Source of the DNA: Anaerolineaceae bacterium
Lineage (GTDB): Bacteria > Chloroflexota > Anaerolineae > Anaerolineales > Anaerolineaceae
Assembly (NCBI GenBank): GCA_016841525.1
Contig: JAENYZ010000003.1
Coordinates: 310,001 to 374,000 of the forward strand
Length of the DNA: 64,000 nt
Direction: 5' to 3'
Shown here: one piece after another, positions 1-7,410 of the stretch
Layout of the letters: every line of letters begins with the position of its first letter
Numbering within the stretch: the stretch's first letter is position 1
Made by a program: the position numbers and the translations under genes
The notes under the pieces: generated by a model
The model's database searches: none
What the model saw: only the letters and a program-made list of their open reading frames with translations
What the model was told of the DNA's origin: nothing

Positions 1-281
1 GCTAATATGCCCCCAGTTAATCCCCGTAATAAAACATCTATCCAGGGAGGACTTGAACCTTTTCTAATCGTAACAAGCCCGGTGATAAATCCTGCCAGCC
101 CAATCAAAATTAATAAATTTTCCACCGGCAATTGAGATTCATCATTTAAGGCTTCTGGATTCCCCAGGACATCGCCAATGATATTTGCAGCAACGCTCGT
201 AAAACCAATTAGGATCAAAAATGTAAAAATGATAGCTGTGGTCAAACCTGTACGCAGGCCGTCTTTTATCGATGTGATCAT
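1..281 (-). CDS. livM: Branched-chain amino acid ABC transporter permease LivM, N-terminal part
   Basis: This is the first 93 codons of a membrane protein that runs off the left edge. The visible part has two hydrophobic stretches (about residues 13-32 and 55-70) separated by a polar loop. Its ATG shares one base with the TAA stop of livH (TAATG), so the two are translationally coupled. By position after livK and livH it should be the second permease of a LIV-type (HAAT) importer. The visible segment is not itself a diagnostic LivM domain, so the assignment rests mainly on operon order. The ATPase genes livG and livF would be expected beyond the window. Confidence 0.65.
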   Translation of the reverse strand, partial: MITSIKDGLRTGLTTAIIFTFLILIGFTSVAANIIGDVLGNPEALNDESQLPVENLLILIGLAGFITGLVTIRKGSSPPWIDVLLRGLTGGIL

Positions 282-1378
282 TAGACTTTGTCCTCCTTCA
301 ATGTTTCACCCAGCAAGCCCGATGGTCTAAAAATCAGCACCAAAATTAAAATTGTGAAAGCAATCACATCTTTAAGCTGAAAATCAATACCCAGAATTGC
401 TGGCCCGAGGGATTCCAGCAGTCCTAATAACATGCCCCCGACCATAGCGCCAGGAATATTCCCCACCCCGCCCAGAACTGCAGCAGTAAAAGCTTTGATT
501 CCCGGGATAAAACCAACATAGTGATTAAATAAGCCGTTGTGGATTCCCCACATGACGCCTGCTGCGCCTGCCAAAAAACCGCTGATAATAAAAGTTTTGC
601 TGATAACAGCATCAACATCAATTCCCATCAGGGCGGCTGCCTGTTTATTTTCAGCGACAGCTCTCATTGATTTTCCCAATCTTGTTTTCTTAACCAGGAT
701 TAAAAGGCCTGCCATTAAAAGCATTGAGAGAATAAACGAAAATGTCCCTGTATAAGTGAGCATTACTGATTTATCACCAACAGGGATCATCCAACCTGTA
801 CCACGCCATAATATATCTGGATTTGTATATTGACGTCGCTGTGGTCCGAACAATAATTGTGCTGCGTTTTGTAAAAAGATCGAAGCGCCAATAGCACTTA
901 TCAGGGGAATCAGGCGTTGTGCACCTCGTAACGGTCGGTAAGCAATTTTTTCAAGGAGATATCCAATCAGTGCGGAAACACTTGCGCCGACAAAAAATGT
1001 GATCACCAATGCGGCGACTGGATATGTATTTAATAAACTCATGTTTTGATTGCCACTTCCTGGCGCAGATATGGCAGCGAAGGCTTCCAAAACAAAATAC
1101 CCGGCGAAGGTTCCGAGCATCATCACCTCACCGTGTGCAAAATTAATCATAAATAAAATGCCATATACAAGTGTGTAGCCAATCGCAATTAGTGAGTAAA
1201 TCCCGCCAATCACCAAACCGGTAATTAAAAACCGCATCCAGGTATCTGGTCCATAAGACCCCTGGATGCTTGTTGTTTGCAATATACGCCAAAGCAGGTA
1301 AATGACAACAATTATCCCAGCAATGTATCGCAGCGCAGTACCCCATGTGATATTAAGATTTTGAAATTTCTTTATCAT
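281..1378 (-). CDS. livH: Branched-chain amino acid ABC transporter permease LivH
   Basis: A 365-residue inner-membrane permease of the LIV/HAAT family, which forms half of the channel that imports leucine, isoleucine, valine or related amides and amino acids. Many hydrophobic segments are visible. The family hallmarks are GYTLVYGILFMINFAHGE near residue 67 and GGVGNIPGAMVGG near residue 304 (cytoplasmic loop that meets the ATPase). The N-terminal 40 residues before the conserved core form an extra hydrophobic segment. It lies between livK (79 bp upstream) and livM (1-base overlap). Substrate specificity cannot be told from sequence, because the family also carries urea, amides and aromatic compounds. 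Confidence 0.9.
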   Translation of the reverse strand: MIKKFQNLNITWGTALRYIAGIIVVIYLLWRILQTTSIQGSYGPDTWMRFLITGLVIGGIYSLIAIGYTLVYGILFMINFAHGEVMMLGTFAGYFVLEAFAAISAPGSGNQNMSLLNTYPVAALVITFFVGASVSALIGYLLEKIAYRPLRGAQRLIPLISAIGASIFLQNAAQLLFGPQRRQYTNPDILWRGTGWMIPVGDKSVMLTYTGTFSFILSMLLMAGLLILVKKTRLGKSMRAVAENKQAAALMGIDVDAVISKTFIISGFLAGAAGVMWGIHNGLFNHYVGFIPGIKAFTAAVLGGVGNIPGAMVGGMLLGLLESLGPAILGIDFQLKDVIAFTILILVLIFRPSGLLGETLKEDKV

Positions 1379-1406
1379 AAATAATTTCCAAGGGTGATGC
1401 TTTGAT

Positions 1407-1435
1407 CGATGGGGAAGTAAATCACTTCCCCATCG
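1407..1435 (-). other. 12-bp stem-loop between livK and livH
   Basis: A perfect inverted repeat (CGATGGGGAAGT, 5-nt loop, ACTTCCCCATCG) fills part of the livK-livH gap. In the direction of transcription the T-run lies before the stem, not after it, so it is not a classic intrinsic terminator. By analogy with other binding-protein operons it probably protects the 3' end of a processed livK transcript and so raises binding protein over permease. That role is inferred. Confidence 0.6.
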
Positions 1436-1456
1436 AAAAAATAAAAGAAAATTACC

Positions 1457-2716
1457 TTATTCCAGTGGTAACCAGACGCCGTCAACCACCTGATAGAAGG
1501 TCGGTCCTGAAGCATTGCATTCGCCAACTTCATCGCACTTGACCAATCCGGTTAAGCCAACATAATCACTGTTTCGGACAGCCTCAACAAGGGCTCCGCG
1601 CGGCACAAAAAGATTGTCACCTTCTACAAATGCAACCTTCTCAATGGCTGCAATCAATACACCGCCTGTATCAAAAGATGACCATGAGAAAGCGCTGAGT
1701 TCACCAGCCTCAACACCAAACTGTTCAGCATATTGCTGATCAAAGGCCGATTTTTCCTCAGAATCAGGAGGTACCAAGGAAACGGCAATGGCACCCTCGC
1801 CGTTGACGCCGGTCTTATCCGTAAACTCAACACCGTAAGTGCCGTCACAACCGAAGAATAACGCGTCATCCAACCCAGCCTGGGACCACTGGTTCATCAT
1901 CACAATTGCTTCAGCAGCATAACCGCCGAAATAAACCGCCTCAGGTCCAGCTGAAGCAACAGCGGATAGGGGCGCAACGTAATCGGCCTCACCTGGTGTG
2001 ACAGCTTCATACGCTACAACCTCGCCCCCTAGTGCTTCAAATTCTGCCTGAACAACATCCGCAAGCCCCTGTCCATAAGAGCCGCCGTCATGCATGACCG
2101 CAATCTTTGTGAAACCGAGCTCGTTGAAGAGCAAATTAGCTGCGAACATTCCTTGATCGGCATCGGTAAAAGCAAGCCTGTTGAACACTTTAGAACCTTG
2201 GGCAGTCAGCCCCGGCTCAGTAGCGGAAGGCGACATCATTGGCAAACCGGCTTTTTCATAGATTGGCATGGCTGCCTCTGTTGAACCGGAGAATATATGA
2301 CCGGCAATTGCCACAACTGTTGGATCGGTGACCATCTTGTTGGCGACAGCAGCACCAGCTTCTGGTGCGCCACCAGTGTCCTCAGCTACCAGTTCATAAG
2401 TCCAACCCTCAAAACCATCATCTAATTGAAGTGCCAGTGAAACACCCTGACTGATGTCCGTGCCAAACATGGAATAATCACCCAGCAAAGGTGCGCCCAT
2501 ACCAATTTTTATGGTTTCCCCCTGGGGGATGACAGCACAACCAAATGCATCGTCCAAACAAGCCTGGGGTAAGCCATCCACTTCTTCAACTGGTCCAACC
2601 GGCTCATCCGTTTGTTCTTCTTCAACAGTTGTTGGCTCCTCAATGGGCTCTGGTGCACACGCAGATAAGCTTACTAAAAGCACAATCATCAATATCACAA
2701 AATTTTTGAATTTCAT
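1457..2716 (-). CDS. livK: Branched-chain amino acid ABC transporter substrate-binding lipoprotein
   Basis: A 419-residue type 1 periplasmic binding protein. Residues 1-20 form a lipoprotein signal peptide ending in a lipobox (LSAC, lipidated Cys20), followed by an acidic Glu/Thr/Pro-rich linker to about residue 50. The mature domain starts with the family pattern IKIGMGAPLLGDYSMFGTD and contains the typical VVAIAGHIFSGSTEAAMPIY segment of the Leu/Ile/Val-binding fold. The start has a strong ribosome site (GAGGAG, 5 nt before ATG). First gene of the livKHM operon. It would be anchored on the outer face of the membrane and deliver ligand to LivH/LivM. Confidence 0.92.
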   Translation of the reverse strand: MKFKNFVILMIVLLVSLSACAPEPIEEPTTVEEEQTDEPVGPVEEVDGLPQACLDDAFGCAVIPQGETIKIGMGAPLLGDYSMFGTDISQGVSLALQLDDGFEGWTYELVAEDTGGAPEAGAAVANKMVTDPTVVAIAGHIFSGSTEAAMPIYEKAGLPMMSPSATEPGLTAQGSKVFNRLAFTDADQGMFAANLLFNELGFTKIAVMHDGGSYGQGLADVVQAEFEALGGEVVAYEAVTPGEADYVAPLSAVASAGPEAVYFGGYAAEAIVMMNQWSQAGLDDALFFGCDGTYGVEFTDKTGVNGEGAIAVSLVPPDSEEKSAFDQQYAEQFGVEAGELSAFSWSSFDTGGVLIAAIEKVAFVEGDNLFVPRGALVEAVRNSDYVGLTGLVKCDEVGECNASGPTFYQVVDGVWLPLE

Positions 2717-2799
2717 TTACTTCTCCTCTGATAAACTTTTTAGTCGATGTTTACAAATAAACGTTTTATAAAGTGAGATAATTTTCAGCGAACCTCCTT
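2717..2799 (-). promoter_or_regulatory. livK leader with an unused Shine-Dalgarno and possible 23-codon leader ORF
   Basis: The complement reads AAGGAGG at 2799-2793, a perfect ribosome site with no ATG behind it. Four bases later a CTG (2788) opens a frame of 23 codons whose TAA stop directly abuts the livK ATG. The same 5' region holds TGCTATAAG, which resembles an extended -10 box. Either this is a CTG-started leader peptide coupled to livK, or the ribosome site is a decayed remnant. There is no run of Leu, Ile or Val codons, so classic attenuation is not supported. Confidence 0.25.
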
Positions 2800-2820
2800 A
2801 TAGCATGATTTAGAAAAATA

Positions 2821-2852
2821 AAAAAGCCACCTCTGGTTGGGTGGCTTTTTTT
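2821..2852 (-). terminator. Intrinsic terminator of the 36-residue membrane peptide gene
   Basis: GCCACC pairs with GGTGGC around an 8-nt loop, flanked by A and T runs on both sides, so it can terminate in both directions. It lies 22 bp after the stop of the small minus-strand ORF at 2874-2984 and before livK. Confidence 0.75.
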
Positions 2853-2873
2853 GATTAATCGATTTACTTCTGT

Positions 2874-2984
2874 CTACCTTTTGCCGTTATTATCCCAACC
2901 GAATACTGGTGCTTTACCATAATAAAAGTAATAAAGCACCCACATAATGATGATAATAACCATATAACCAAAGGATGTTGTCAT
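2874..2984 (-). CDS. Small membrane peptide, 36 residues, unknown function
   Basis: ATG at 2984, stop TAG at 2876-2874. The peptide has a short polar start (MTTSFGY), one hydrophobic segment rich in Ile, Trp and Tyr (about residues 8-24) and a polar C-terminus ending in GWDNNGKR, so it should span the membrane once. It has everything expected of a real transcription unit: AGGA 5 nt before the ATG, a TATAAT box at 3023-3018 and its own terminator at 2821-2852. I do not recognise the family. Position between two unrelated genes gives no functional clue. Confidence 0.6.
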   Translation of the reverse strand: MTTSFGYMVIIIIMWVLYYFYYGKAPVFGWDNNGKR

Positions 2985-3017
2985 TATTATCCTAACAGTT
3001 GGGCAATTGTCTAAGAT

Positions 3018-3023
3018 ATTATA
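3018..3023 (-). promoter_or_regulatory. -10 box for the 36-residue peptide gene
   Basis: TATAAT on the complement, 33 nt before the start codon. A TTGATT element lies 19 nt further upstream, which is a long spacing for a -35 box, so only the -10 is convincing. Confidence 0.5.
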
Positions 3024-3149
3024 TTTGAAATTGATTAAGATAAATCAAAAATAATTCACTTTTTTGTAAACAATTGATTAACAGAGGTTAATTATTCAAA
3101 TTAAAATTACTGCTAATCTCTCAATTATTGGCAAAGCTTAAGCTTTGCA

Positions 3150-3188
3150 TAAAAAATATCCCGGAAGACTGAGAGTCTTCCGGGATAT
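3150..3188 (-). terminator. Intrinsic terminator of the eRF1-like gene
   Basis: A perfect 15-bp stem (ATATCCCGGAAGACT at 3156-3170 with its complement at 3174-3188), 3-nt loop, followed on the minus strand by six T. It lies 22 bp after the stop of the gene at 3211. Confidence 0.9.
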
Positions 3189-3210
3189 AGATATTGATGG
3201 TTTTTATTTT

Positions 3211-4308
3211 TTAATAACGCAAAATTGCTGCAATATTGCCTGCTTCTTTCAAAGGTTCAACATCTTCTAATACTTTCACTTCAGCATTATTCTTTAATGT
3301 ATCTTGCACAGCCAGTTCAACTGCGGTGTCAATTCTCTCAAATGTATCACCGCAGAATGGGCAGGTGTCTAATTCCTGCGTTGTCAGCAGTCCACAGCCT
3401 TTGCAGCGGTAGCCTTCCTGCTCAAATTCCTGGCTTACCAGCAAAATTCTAACCCGACCCTCATGAATTGCATTCATTGTATCGATTAGGCCGATCACAC
3501 CATTGCTGCCTTTAGCAGCCAGGGTAACAGCCTGGTCCACCAAAAATTCGTTTACTTTCTTTTGGGCTGCCAGGGCTTCTTTTGTTGTTTGTTCTAAAAC
3601 CTCGGAATGACTTGCAAGCATGCTCATTGGAAATTCACCCACAATAAGCGACTGCCACGATTTTGGCAGTTCATCTTTGAATCGGGCAATATTATCATCC
3701 GTTCCACCGATCATGATCCGTCGGATGTGGTGATGTTCAAAAAAATCCGTTGCTTCACTGATTACTTCTTTGATATTTTTCTCAATGATGTTTTCGACAT
3801 TACCGCTGGCATCTGCGCCGCCCATACGCCCATGCATGGCATTGCCGCCGCCTCGTTTTGTTTGTTTCACCTCATCACCGGTGACACCATCCATCTCACC
3901 TAATTCACCTAAATTAAATGAGAACAATCGGGCACCTTCTTTATCTACCAAAACAACCCCCCATCCAGTAAAGGTGTCTAATAAATTGACTAATGGACGG
4001 ATCGTCGGATGTTTTCCAACATAAACCTTATCCGGTAAGGACACATTGAATTGATAGGTTTTGAAAAAATTGGCTGCTTGATCTGAAAATATTGCCAAGC
4101 CCTTTGCAGCCCAATCATACTCAAGATTCACATAATGTTCGATTGCTTGAACATCTTCTGGGAGGTCAATCGCTTTCAATAAGTTTCGTAGCCGAAGTTT
4201 TGATGCTTCGGTATTCATATTGGTAGGATCCGTACTCAGGTAAAGACTGACAACCTGATTCTCTGCGGAATAGTCCATAAGCGCCTGCAGGTCTTTTTCG
4301 GAAAACAT
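3211..4308 (-). CDS. eRF1-like protein (bacterial archaeo-eukaryotic release factor family)
   Basis: 365 residues from the chosen start. An ATG four codons upstream (4320) has no ribosome site; instead its own codons form GGAGG, which sits 5 nt before the ATG at 4308. The fold follows eRF1/Vms1: an N-terminal domain, a central domain with a Gly-rich loop RGGGN (residues 152-156) where true release factors carry GGQ, and a C-terminal L7Ae-like domain with a four-Cys zinc knuckle (Cys302, 305, 316, 319; CX2C-X10-CX2C). In the family the Gly-rich loop reaches the peptidyl transferase centre to release nascent chains or cleave peptidyl-tRNA. The catalytic Gln appears to be Asn here, so activity is uncertain. 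Likely a ribosome rescue or quality-control factor. Single-gene unit with its own terminator. Confidence 0.7.
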   Translation of the reverse strand: MFSEKDLQALMDYSAENQVVSLYLSTDPTNMNTEASKLRLRNLLKAIDLPEDVQAIEHYVNLEYDWAAKGLAIFSDQAANFFKTYQFNVSLPDKVYVGKHPTIRPLVNLLDTFTGWGVVLVDKEGARLFSFNLGELGEMDGVTGDEVKQTKRGGGNAMHGRMGGADASGNVENIIEKNIKEVISEATDFFEHHHIRRIMIGGTDDNIARFKDELPKSWQSLIVGEFPMSMLASHSEVLEQTTKEALAAQKKVNEFLVDQAVTLAAKGSNGVIGLIDTMNAIHEGRVRILLVSQEFEQEGYRCKGCGLLTTQELDTCPFCGDTFERIDTAVELAVQDTLKNNAEVKVLEDVEPLKEAGNIAAILRY

Positions 4309-4436
4309 ATTTGCCTCCATTGATATTGTGAAATTTTTAAGGTGAGTGCCTGATCCACAAGATCAAGCTTAATATAATTTTATCTTAAACCAAAATCTTT
4401 ATCAAAAGTTGGAGGAACACTGACATTATTAATTAG

Positions 4437-4468
4437 AAAAAACGCCGCAGTCCAAAAACTGCGGCGTT
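4437..4468 (-). terminator. Intrinsic terminator of the HtrA-like gene
   Basis: AACGCCGCAGT (4441-4451) pairs perfectly with 4458-4468 around a 6-nt loop. The minus-strand transcript then runs into TTTTTT. It lies 8 bp after the stop codon. Confidence 0.9.
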
Positions 4469-4476
4469 ATCAACGA

Positions 4477-5676
4477 TTATCGTACGGATGCAGGTCTTTC
4501 ACCCAGCACCACGGTGAAATCCATTTCCTCACCATCTCTCAAGACGGTTAAGGTGATCTCATCACCCGGTTTTTTGTTGAGCATCATATAACTCAACATA
4601 TCGCTGAACTGGAGCATTTCACGCCCATCGACTCCAATGATCAGGTCGCCGCCAGCGAACATACCCTGTACCTGTGTGGGTTGATTGCCAGCCCTGATGC
4701 CCGCCTGATCAGCAGGTCCACCCGGAACAATTTCAGCTACGTAAGCGCCTGTCGCCTGGGATAAGCCTAAAAATTCAGCCTGTGTCAAGGATAATGATGA
4801 AAGCGCAGATAAACCCAAATAAGGGTAATTGTAAGTGCCGCCATCTTTAAGTGCGGGCAGAACAAGGTTTAAAATGTTGGATGAGACAGCAAAACCGATA
4901 CCTGTATTAGCGGCGCCGCCTTCCAGGGTACTCCCGCTTGTTTGAATAGCACGGTTGATCCCAACCACTTCGCCATTCAAATTCAATAAAGGACCACCTG
5001 AATTGCCGGGGTTGATTGTGGCATCCGTTTGGATCAAATCACCTGCTGAAAAATAGGAGCCCGATTCTGTTTGCCGAATGGACTCAAGTGTGCGTCCGCG
5101 AGCAGAGACGATGCCCGTTGTCATTGTGCCGCTTAATCCATAGGGGTTCCCGATGGCAATCACAGTTTGCCCGACGAGTACTCGGTCAGAATCTCCAAGG
5201 GTTAAGGGATAAAGTTCATCCGGGTCAACGTCAACCTGAATAACTGCCAGGTCGGAATCCAAGTCTTCGCCAATGACCTCGCCAAATACTTTCAAGCCGC
5301 TTTGGAAATGGACTTCCACTTCCTCGGCGCCATCAACCACATGGTAGTTGGTCACAATATGACCTTCTTTGTCGATGACAAACCCCGAACCAAGTCCCCC
5401 GCCAAATTGAGAGTAAACCTGGATAGATACCACACCCGGGCTGACCGTGTCATAAAGGTTGACCAGTGCGTCTTCCATTAAGACCTTGTTTGGTATCAAT
5501 ACCTCCGTCATTTCAGTAACTTCTGTTTCCGGTTGGACTTCAACAGCCTCTTCTGGACCAATAGGCGTTTGTTCCAATTGCCTTGTGAAGAAGGGCAGGC
5601 TTGGGATAGAACAGGCCATCATTGCCAAAATCAAAACACTAATAATAATCCATAGTCGAAATTTTCGTGATCTCAT
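4477..5676 (-). CDS. HtrA/DegP-type serine protease, membrane-anchored lipoprotein
   Basis: 399 residues. N-terminal signal with lipobox AMMAC (Cys22), then a 45-residue acidic linker, a trypsin-like domain and one C-terminal PDZ domain (about residues 290-390). The catalytic triad is visible: His112 (IVTNYHVVDG), Asp142 (DSDLAVIQ) and Ser226 (INPGNSGGPL). HtrA proteases degrade or refold damaged exported proteins, and the PDZ domain binds exposed C-termini. One PDZ domain matches the DegS/HtrA surface type rather than DegP, which has two. Monocistronic with its own terminator. Confidence 0.92.
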   Translation of the reverse strand: MRSRKFRLWIIISVLILAMMACSIPSLPFFTRQLEQTPIGPEEAVEVQPETEVTEMTEVLIPNKVLMEDALVNLYDTVSPGVVSIQVYSQFGGGLGSGFVIDKEGHIVTNYHVVDGAEEVEVHFQSGLKVFGEVIGEDLDSDLAVIQVDVDPDELYPLTLGDSDRVLVGQTVIAIGNPYGLSGTMTTGIVSARGRTLESIRQTESGSYFSAGDLIQTDATINPGNSGGPLLNLNGEVVGINRAIQTSGSTLEGGAANTGIGFAVSSNILNLVLPALKDGGTYNYPYLGLSALSSLSLTQAEFLGLSQATGAYVAEIVPGGPADQAGIRAGNQPTQVQGMFAGGDLIIGVDGREMLQFSDMLSYMMLNKKPGDEITLTVLRDGEEMDFTVVLGERPASVR

Positions 5677-5884
5677 GTCTTTTTCCTTTCTTTTTCAATA
5701 CACCATCTTAGCCCAAAATCGTTAGATGAGTATTAACAATCAGGTTCATGGTTCGAAAGGCGTTTTAAGGCTGAAGTATCTAAAATTGTCTTTCGGTTTT
5801 CAATAAGGTTAAGTTTATACAATTTGTTTAATTTTTCAAATATGTGTCAATGGTTTGATTAAATTCGCCCACCTGAGGCTAACC

Positions 5885-5913
5885 TTGACGCTAAAATCGG
5901 ATTATGCTACTAT
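5885..5913 (+). promoter_or_regulatory. Sigma-70 type promoter of the LysM lipoprotein gene
   Basis: TTGACG (5885-5890), 17-nt spacer, TACTAT (5908-5913). Predicted start of transcription about 50 nt before the gene's ATG. Confidence 0.7.
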
Positions 5914-5969
5914 CCTATTAACATCATATTCAGAAAATTTATATCTTTTCAAAAGAAGGAGATGCAGCA

Positions 5970-6569
5970 ATGACCAAAAGAATAGGAGTTGTCATTGTCA
6001 GCCTTGTGCTTTTCTCCCTGGTACTTTCCGGGTGTAAGATGCCCGCTTCACAGGCGCCAGAAACACCAACCGGTGAGATTAAAACCACCCCCATTGTCAT
6101 TCAAACCGATGCTCCTGCAATGGTGACGCAAACAGAAGTGGCAAAAAATGCAGAGGCGACATCCGGAGTACCTGGAACAGATCCTACAAGTACGCCTGAA
6201 CCTACAAGGGTTATTGCTGTTCCCACCGTTACTAGGCCTGCGGAATACACCCTGCAAGAAGGTGAATATATCTATTGTATTGCCAGGCGTTTTAACGTTG
6301 ATCCTGCTGATATTCTGGAAGCAAATGGGCTTGGTGAAAATGATCTCCTAAGTCCGGGTGATACTCTGGTTATTCCGCAAACTGGTACCTGGGAAGGTGC
6401 GGGACGTGTTCGTAATCCACACCCGGATACATACACTGTTGATCCAGGCGACAATATTTACTCTGTTGCCTGTTATTATGGTGACGTCTCTCCTGAGGCG
6501 ATCATTGCTGTCAACGAATTAGAAGAACCCTATGACCTTACTCCCGGGCAAACACTGCAAATTCCTTAA
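5970..6569 (+). CDS. Lipoprotein with two LysM domains
   Basis: 199 residues. Signal peptide with lipobox VLSGC (Cys22), a Thr/Pro/Ala-rich linker to about residue 85, then two LysM motifs (about residues 92-137 and 152-199; the second starts DTYTVDPGDNIYSVACYYG). LysM modules bind N-acetylglucosamine in peptidoglycan or chitin, so this is probably a cell-envelope attachment protein. There is no catalytic domain. Ribosome site AAGGAG, 8 nt before ATG. A similar architecture, with a membrane helix instead of a lipobox, occurs at 41610-42338. Confidence 0.85.
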   Translation: MTKRIGVVIVSLVLFSLVLSGCKMPASQAPETPTGEIKTTPIVIQTDAPAMVTQTEVAKNAEATSGVPGTDPTSTPEPTRVIAVPTVTRPAEYTLQEGEYIYCIARRFNVDPADILEANGLGENDLLSPGDTLVIPQTGTWEGAGRVRNPHPDTYTVDPGDNIYSVACYYGDVSPEAIIAVNELEEPYDLTPGQTLQIP

Positions 6570-6600
6570 AGCCAGGAGCTAACTAAATTCAATGCTACAT

Positions 6601-6640
6601 GCTGCGCTTATCAATATAATGTGAGCGCAGCTTATTATTT
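6601..6640 (+). terminator. Possible terminator after the LysM gene
   Basis: GCTGCGCT (6601-6608) pairs with AGCGCAGC (6624-6631) around a 15-nt loop, followed by TTATTATTT. The T-tract is interrupted and the loop large, so termination may be partial. Confidence 0.45.
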
Positions 6641-6654
6641 AAATGAGGTTTAAA

Positions 6655-7185
6655 ATGGACAATCGAATCATCAAGAAAGAACATCATTATCGAGGACATG
6701 CATTTGATGTTTCCAAGGTTTATGTCAAATTACCTGATGGTCGTGAGCGAGGTTATGACTTGGTGGAACATGGAGATTCGGTAACGATTGTGCCAGTTTC
6801 TACGGATGGTCTACTATACTTTGTGACCCAGCACAGAATAGGCGCCGGTCAAGAACTTTTGGAGCTGCCTGCCGGGGTGCTCGACAAAGATGAGGAGCCA
6901 ATTAAGGCTGCTAATCGAGAATTGCAGGAAGAAATAGGCAAAGCTGCTGGCGAACTCCAGGAATTGGGTGGGTTTTATCTTGCCCCTGGCTATACCGATG
7001 AATACATGCTTGTTTACCTTGCCACGATTTTGTATGAGTCACCCCTTGACCCCGATGACGACGAATTTTTACAAATCGTCACTATGCCAGTTGAGGAAGC
7101 TTATCAAAAGGCTTATTCCGGTGAAATATCCGACGGCAAAACATTGGCTTCCTTATTGCTTGCAAAACCCTTTCTCATTCCTTAA
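6655..7185 (+). CDS. NUDIX hydrolase, ADP-ribose pyrophosphatase-like
   Basis: 176 residues. The frame is open from an ATG at 6643, but that codon is part of the ribosome site (ATGAGG) for the ATG at 6655, which I take as the start. The NUDIX box is complete: Gly, five residues, Glu, seven residues, REL, QEEIG (about residues 81-102), which binds the divalent metals. The surrounding sequence (GQELLELPAGVLD before the box and LAPGYTDE after it) is typical of ADP-ribose/NDP-sugar pyrophosphatases of the NudF type, which split ADP-ribose to AMP and ribose 5-phosphate. Confidence 0.85.
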   Translation: MDNRIIKKEHHYRGHAFDVSKVYVKLPDGRERGYDLVEHGDSVTIVPVSTDGLLYFVTQHRIGAGQELLELPAGVLDKDEEPIKAANRELQEEIGKAAGELQELGGFYLAPGYTDEYMLVYLATILYESPLDPDDDEFLQIVTMPVEEAYQKAYSGEISDGKTLASLLLAKPFLIP

Positions 7186-7299
7186 TTCTTTTTGCAAAAA
7201 TACCTTATCCGAAGGTCTGATGTTGCTGTTATGTCTTCAAAAGTATGCAGACATGACATGATTCAACAGCGAATGTGAAAAAAATAACATAAATAATCC

Positions 7300-7317
7300 C
7301 CTGAATCAGGTTATACT
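7300..7317 (+). promoter_or_regulatory. Possible nifJ promoter with adjacent palindrome
   Basis: TATACT (7312-7317) is a fair -10 box, and directly before it lies the 11-bp palindrome CCTGAATCAGG (7300-7310). No good -35 is visible, so an activator site is possible. It would give a leader of about 85 nt. Confidence 0.35.
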
Positions 7318-7410
7318 TAATGGTTGGATAAGGCCAAATAGATCAAACTGGAATTATCCCAATTTTTGCACATCACTATTTGTTCTACAAATAATTAAAG
7401 GAGAATATTA

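Noticed and set aside
1407-1435. Intrinsic terminator between livK and livH
   Set aside because: The T-run precedes the stem in the direction of transcription, so it would not terminate; called a stem-loop instead.
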